Source: Histomonas meleagridis (Eukaryota > Parabasalia > Tritrichomonadida > Dientamoebidae). Taken from it: 64,000 nt of DNA. Below, in pieces: positions 60,990-64,000 of this stretch (position 1 is the first letter of the stretch; each line of letters starts with the position of its first letter). The notes under the pieces are model-generated. The model was given only the letters and a program-made list of their open reading frames with translations. It was not told the DNA's origin and searched no databases. The stretch spans positions 434,001 to 498,000 of the forward strand of contig WSYJ01000001.1 in NCBI GenBank assembly GCA_020186115.1, in the 5' to 3' direction. The position numbers and the translations under genes are program-made.

Positions 60990-62885
60990 CCATTAATTTC
61001 AGCAGCTGAAAAAGGGCGTATAGAAATTGTCAAATTTCTTCTTGAAAAAAATGGTATTGATATTGCATATCAAAGAATATTTTAATCTTATTTCGGGTTT
61101 CTTTGGATAATTTCAAATTTATTAATAAAATATAATAATTATATAAAATTCAAACAGCACTTGTTTATGCTTCTAAAATAGGACACACCGAAATAGTTAA
61201 ATTACTTCTTGAACAAGAAAATGTTGATATTAAAAAAATTTCTTTATGTTATTTCTAATTTATTAAAATAATTTGATATTTTATTATAATATTTGGAAAT
61301 TGTTAAAGTTATTTGGAGGAGCACTGACATGCGCATCACGCAAAAATTATATAAAAATAGTTAAATTACTTCTTAAACAAAAAGGAATTGATATTAATGC
61401 TAAAGGTGTTTATTTTTTTTCATATGATATATATTTTATTTATTTAATGTTTCGAAATAATATTTGGAATTTTTTTAAATTATTTGAAACTGCACTTATT
61501 TTAGCATCTCAAAATGGTCATACAGAAATAGTTAAATTACTTCTTAAACAAAAAGGTATTGATATTAATGCTTATGGTCTTTATTTGTGTTATTTTGGGT
61601 TTATTTTAATAATTTTATATTTCAAAATAATATTTGGTAATTATTTAAATTATTTTGGACAGCACTCTTAGCTTCTAGTTATTATAATAGAATAGAAATA
61701 GTTAAATTACTTCTTGAACAAAATGGAATCAATATTAATGCTAAAAATTTAAATATATTATAAATAATAATTTTGGATTTCAATATAATATTTGGAAATT
61801 ATTTAAATTTTCTAAAACAGCACTTATGTATGCATCTGAAAATGGTAATATGGAAATAGTTAAATTACTTCTTGAACAAGAAGAAATTGATATCAATGCT
61901 AAAGATATTTATATATTTTATTTAAAATTTTTTGGAAATTTTTGATGAATTAATATAATTTTTGGAAATCATTCGAATAATTTGCAACAGTACTTATGAT
62001 AGCAACACATGTAAAAAGGTCTACAGAAATTGTAAAATTACTTCTTAAACAAAAAGGAATTGATATCAATGCTAAAAATATTTGTTCAATTTTTTAAATA
62101 TTTATATAATTTATTTAATTTTTTTATATTTTATTTGGAAACTAATTAAATTATTTGAAACAGCACTTATTTGTGCTTCTTCATATGAAAATTTGGAAAT
62201 ACTTCAATTACTTCTTGAACAAGAAGGAATTGATATTAATGCGAAAGATATTTATTTGCTTTATTTAATGGCATATTAATACAATTTTTGGAAATTATTC
62301 ATAATATTTAGAAATGCTCTTATGAAAGCATCTTGGAGTGAAAACACAGAAATAGTTCAATTGCTTCTTAAACAAAAAGGTATTGATATCAATGCCAAAG
62401 ATATTCATATGATTTATTTAAAATTGTTTTCAATAATTTTATGTTTAAATATAATATTTGGAAATTATAAAAACTATTTTTTACAGCAATAATACTTTCA
62501 GTATTTGAGAAAAATATAAATACTCTTAAGGTGCTGCTTGAACAAGAAGGAATTGATATAAATGCTAAAGATATTCATTCATATTATTGAAGATTAGTTT
62601 TGATAGTATTATATTACAAAATAAAATTTGGAATCTTTCATTATTAATTAGAACAGCGCTTATGATTGCATCTGAGTATAATCAAATAGATATAATAAAA
62701 TTACTTCTTGGACAAGAAAGAATTGAGATTAATGCAAAAAATATTTATATGTTTTATTTATAGTTTATATTAATAATTTTGGATTTCAAAATAATATTTG
62801 ATAATTATTTGAATTATTTGAAACAGCACTTATGATTGCAAATGGAAAAGGTTATGATAAAATTGTTGATTTACTTTCGAAATAA
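60990..62885 (+). repeat. Interrupted ankyrin array: twelve ankyrin units separated by about 80-nt AT-rich spacers
   Basis: Twelve units follow, for example TPLISAAEKGRIEIVKFLLEK, TALVYASKIGHTEIVKLLLEQ, TALILASQNGHTEIVKLLLKQ and TALICASSYENLEILQLLLEQ. The last is TALMIANGKGYDKIVDLLSK followed by a stop. Unit period is 153-173 nt, usually about 170. All twelve are open from T-A-L to D-I-N-A-K-D in the same internal phase. The spacers contain stops or change phase, so no single frame runs through. Spacers start GATATTTATTT (or AATATTTAT) and end with a block like ATATTTGGAAATTATTTAAA. Canonical donors are nearly absent, and the 3' AG is seen in most but not all. Joining adjacent units at the same point keeps the frame because every unit is equal in length and phase. 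Confidence 0.85.
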
Positions 62886-63630
62886 GAACGAATTGACCAT
62901 TACTCCATCATTCTTTTTTATGAAATGGTGATTTTCAGATGGATAAATATTAAATTAATGACTTTATTTGTTTAATTTTTTTGATAAATTATATATCACA
63001 TGTGATGACAACATAAAATCAATTTAGGGGCGGTTATAAAACCGCTTTTACCGGAAATTAACTAAGTTTGTCTGATGATGAAAGAATCAGAAAAAAATTT
63101 ATTTTCAAATAATTATATAACCGTAATTGCCAATAAAATATAAACAATTTATATAAATAAACTATTCAAAATTCTATTTTGAAATTGACAATATTTGACG
63201 GTGTTCTTCACAATTTTTCTTGACGTGTTTAAGTCAAGAAATAATGCACCAAAGTTTTCCGATGTTAATCCAACTTTCCTACATAGAATTATAAATGTTA
63301 GTCGATTAATCTTAATCAATCTTAATTATTATATAATCAATTCATAATTCGAAAAATTATATAATAATTCTGAATCATATGCATGAACATATAATCCTAC
63401 TGTTAGATGGAAGAGATTGGAAATGATTGCGTGAGTATTCTTTGAAATCCATGATTTATATGGCTCTCTGTTAAGTGGTTGTGCTTTTTCCAGCTTTTTG
63501 TAAGCATCCTTTGATTGAAAATAAATCGTCGTCCAATTACGTGTTCAAAATTTTCAACTTTTGGGTATGCAAACAAATTGAATCGATTCAAAATGCAAAT
63601 ACAAAATACGTTATTTATATTGAACAGATA
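62886..63630. other. Intergenic region with a CGG-type hairpin
   Basis: AT-rich DNA. A perfect inverted repeat GCGGTT-ATAA-AACCGC lies at 63030-63045 with ACCGG just after it and ATAACCGTAA near 63118. TACGTTA at 63608-63614 lies 16 nt before the next ATG. No coding frame is evident. Confidence 0.45.
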
Positions 63631-64000
63631 TGAGCACAAAAGAAGCTTCCTCGTCATCAATCAATTCGTCAACTATTCAATCAACACATTTAACAACAAT
63701 TGATGACCAGATCATAGCAGCTCAGAAACGCGAATCCTTATTATATCCGTTATATTCCGAAATATCTCAGTTTGTTCATGTCCCCCTTCCGTTTTATCTA
63801 TTGGAAATACTTATTTTAGTGATACAGGTCATAATATGTTGTTTTTGGCCCTTAAACTCCAAAGTATTTCCAACAGAAGAAAACAAATACCCTTTTATTC
63901 GAATCATACAGTACGGTCTCGATCTTGGAATTACTAAACAAGAATGGGGAAACACAATTCTGTATTATGTTTTCATGTTCATCATATGTTTATTTATATT
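63631..64000 (+). CDS. Membrane protein, N-terminal part (possible trichomonad receptor-type cyclase; runs off the right edge)
   Basis: From ATG 63631 the frame is open to the window end, 123 codons. A Ser/Thr-rich start (MSTKEASSSSINSSTIQST) is followed by a segment LYSEISQFVHVPLPFYLLEILILVIQVIICCFWPLNSKVFP, then a second hydrophobic span near the end (NTILYYVFMFIICLFI). This arrangement, with a ...QFxxxPxxx...-TM-...CFWPxN motif, resembles the N-termini of the large multi-pass PAS/adenylate-guanylate cyclase proteins of trichomonads. This comes from memory of that family and is not provable from the fragment, since the cyclase domain is beyond the window. Confidence 0.6.

Noticed and set aside
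61390-61500. Treating the ankyrin spacers as ordinary GT-AG introns
   Set aside because: Only a few spacers have GT near the expected donor (for example AAAGGTGTTTAT and TATGGTCTTTAT). Most have AT or AA there, and several lack AG at the unit boundary. So I describe the structure without calling canonical introns.

Overview
The window reads as nuclear DNA of a flagellated parabasalid (trichomonad), probably Tritrichomonas-like. It is AT-rich and packed with almost intronless genes on both strands. One gene is a 13.8 kb uninterrupted axonemal dynein frame. Gene families typical of trichomonads are present: DUF3447/ankyrin proteins, a BspA-like leucine-rich-repeat relic and many protein kinases. 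The only well-supported intron is a 23-nt one in the second codon of a glucosamine-fructose-6-phosphate aminotransferase gene. The species assignment is inferred from gene content, not from a marker gene.

Layout. 1-402 (-): 5' part of the aminotransferase. 1.2-2.2 kb (+): proline-rich protein with seven KDRLAAFQ-type repeats. 2.6-8.7 kb (-): importin-beta-like protein and a FANCD2-like protein. 8.8-11.1 kb (-): disabled DUF3447 ankyrin gene whose ankyrin units are split by spacers. 11.5-12.5 kb: decayed coding remnant and a 79-bp minisatellite. 12.5-17.8 kb (-): very large Lys/Glu repeat protein. 18.2-23.9 kb: armadillo-like protein, LisH-like acidic protein, Rab GTPase, USE1-type SNARE and a second armadillo-like protein. 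23.9-24.7 kb: BspA pseudogene. 25.2-29.3 kb: sugar-nucleotide dehydratase, 14-3-3 and a secreted GHL10-type hydrolase. 29.7-35.1 kb: DYRK-type kinase, EB1, CC2D1-like C2 protein and OST48/WBP1. 36.0-51.6 kb: axonemal dynein heavy chain head-to-head with CFAP45. 51.8-59.4 kb: USP7-like deubiquitinase, CAMK-like kinase, and an enolase with an N-terminal docking domain followed by a 105-bp repeat ORF. 59.9-62.9 kb (+): second, less damaged DUF3447 gene with twelve ankyrin units, again split by spacers. 63.6-64.0 kb (+): start of a membrane protein running off the window.

Themes. Flagellar genes include dynein and CFAP45, which share a 368-bp divergent promoter region, and possibly the enolase, whose ENO4-like layout could tether glycolysis to a cytoskeletal partner. 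Secretory-pathway genes (OST48, USE1, Rab, CC2D1-like) are also well represented. A CGTT core resembling Myb-type sites (ACGTTA, CCGTTA or the complement) lies shortly upstream of most start codons. Several stop codons overlap a TAAA that could serve as the trichomonad UAAA polyadenylation signal. The most unusual structure is the pair of ankyrin arrays. Eighteen ankyrin units, each open in a constant phase, are separated by about 80-nt AT-rich spacers with shared ends but no consistent GT...AG. This is either an unrecognised form of intron or a cassette-like store of repeat units.
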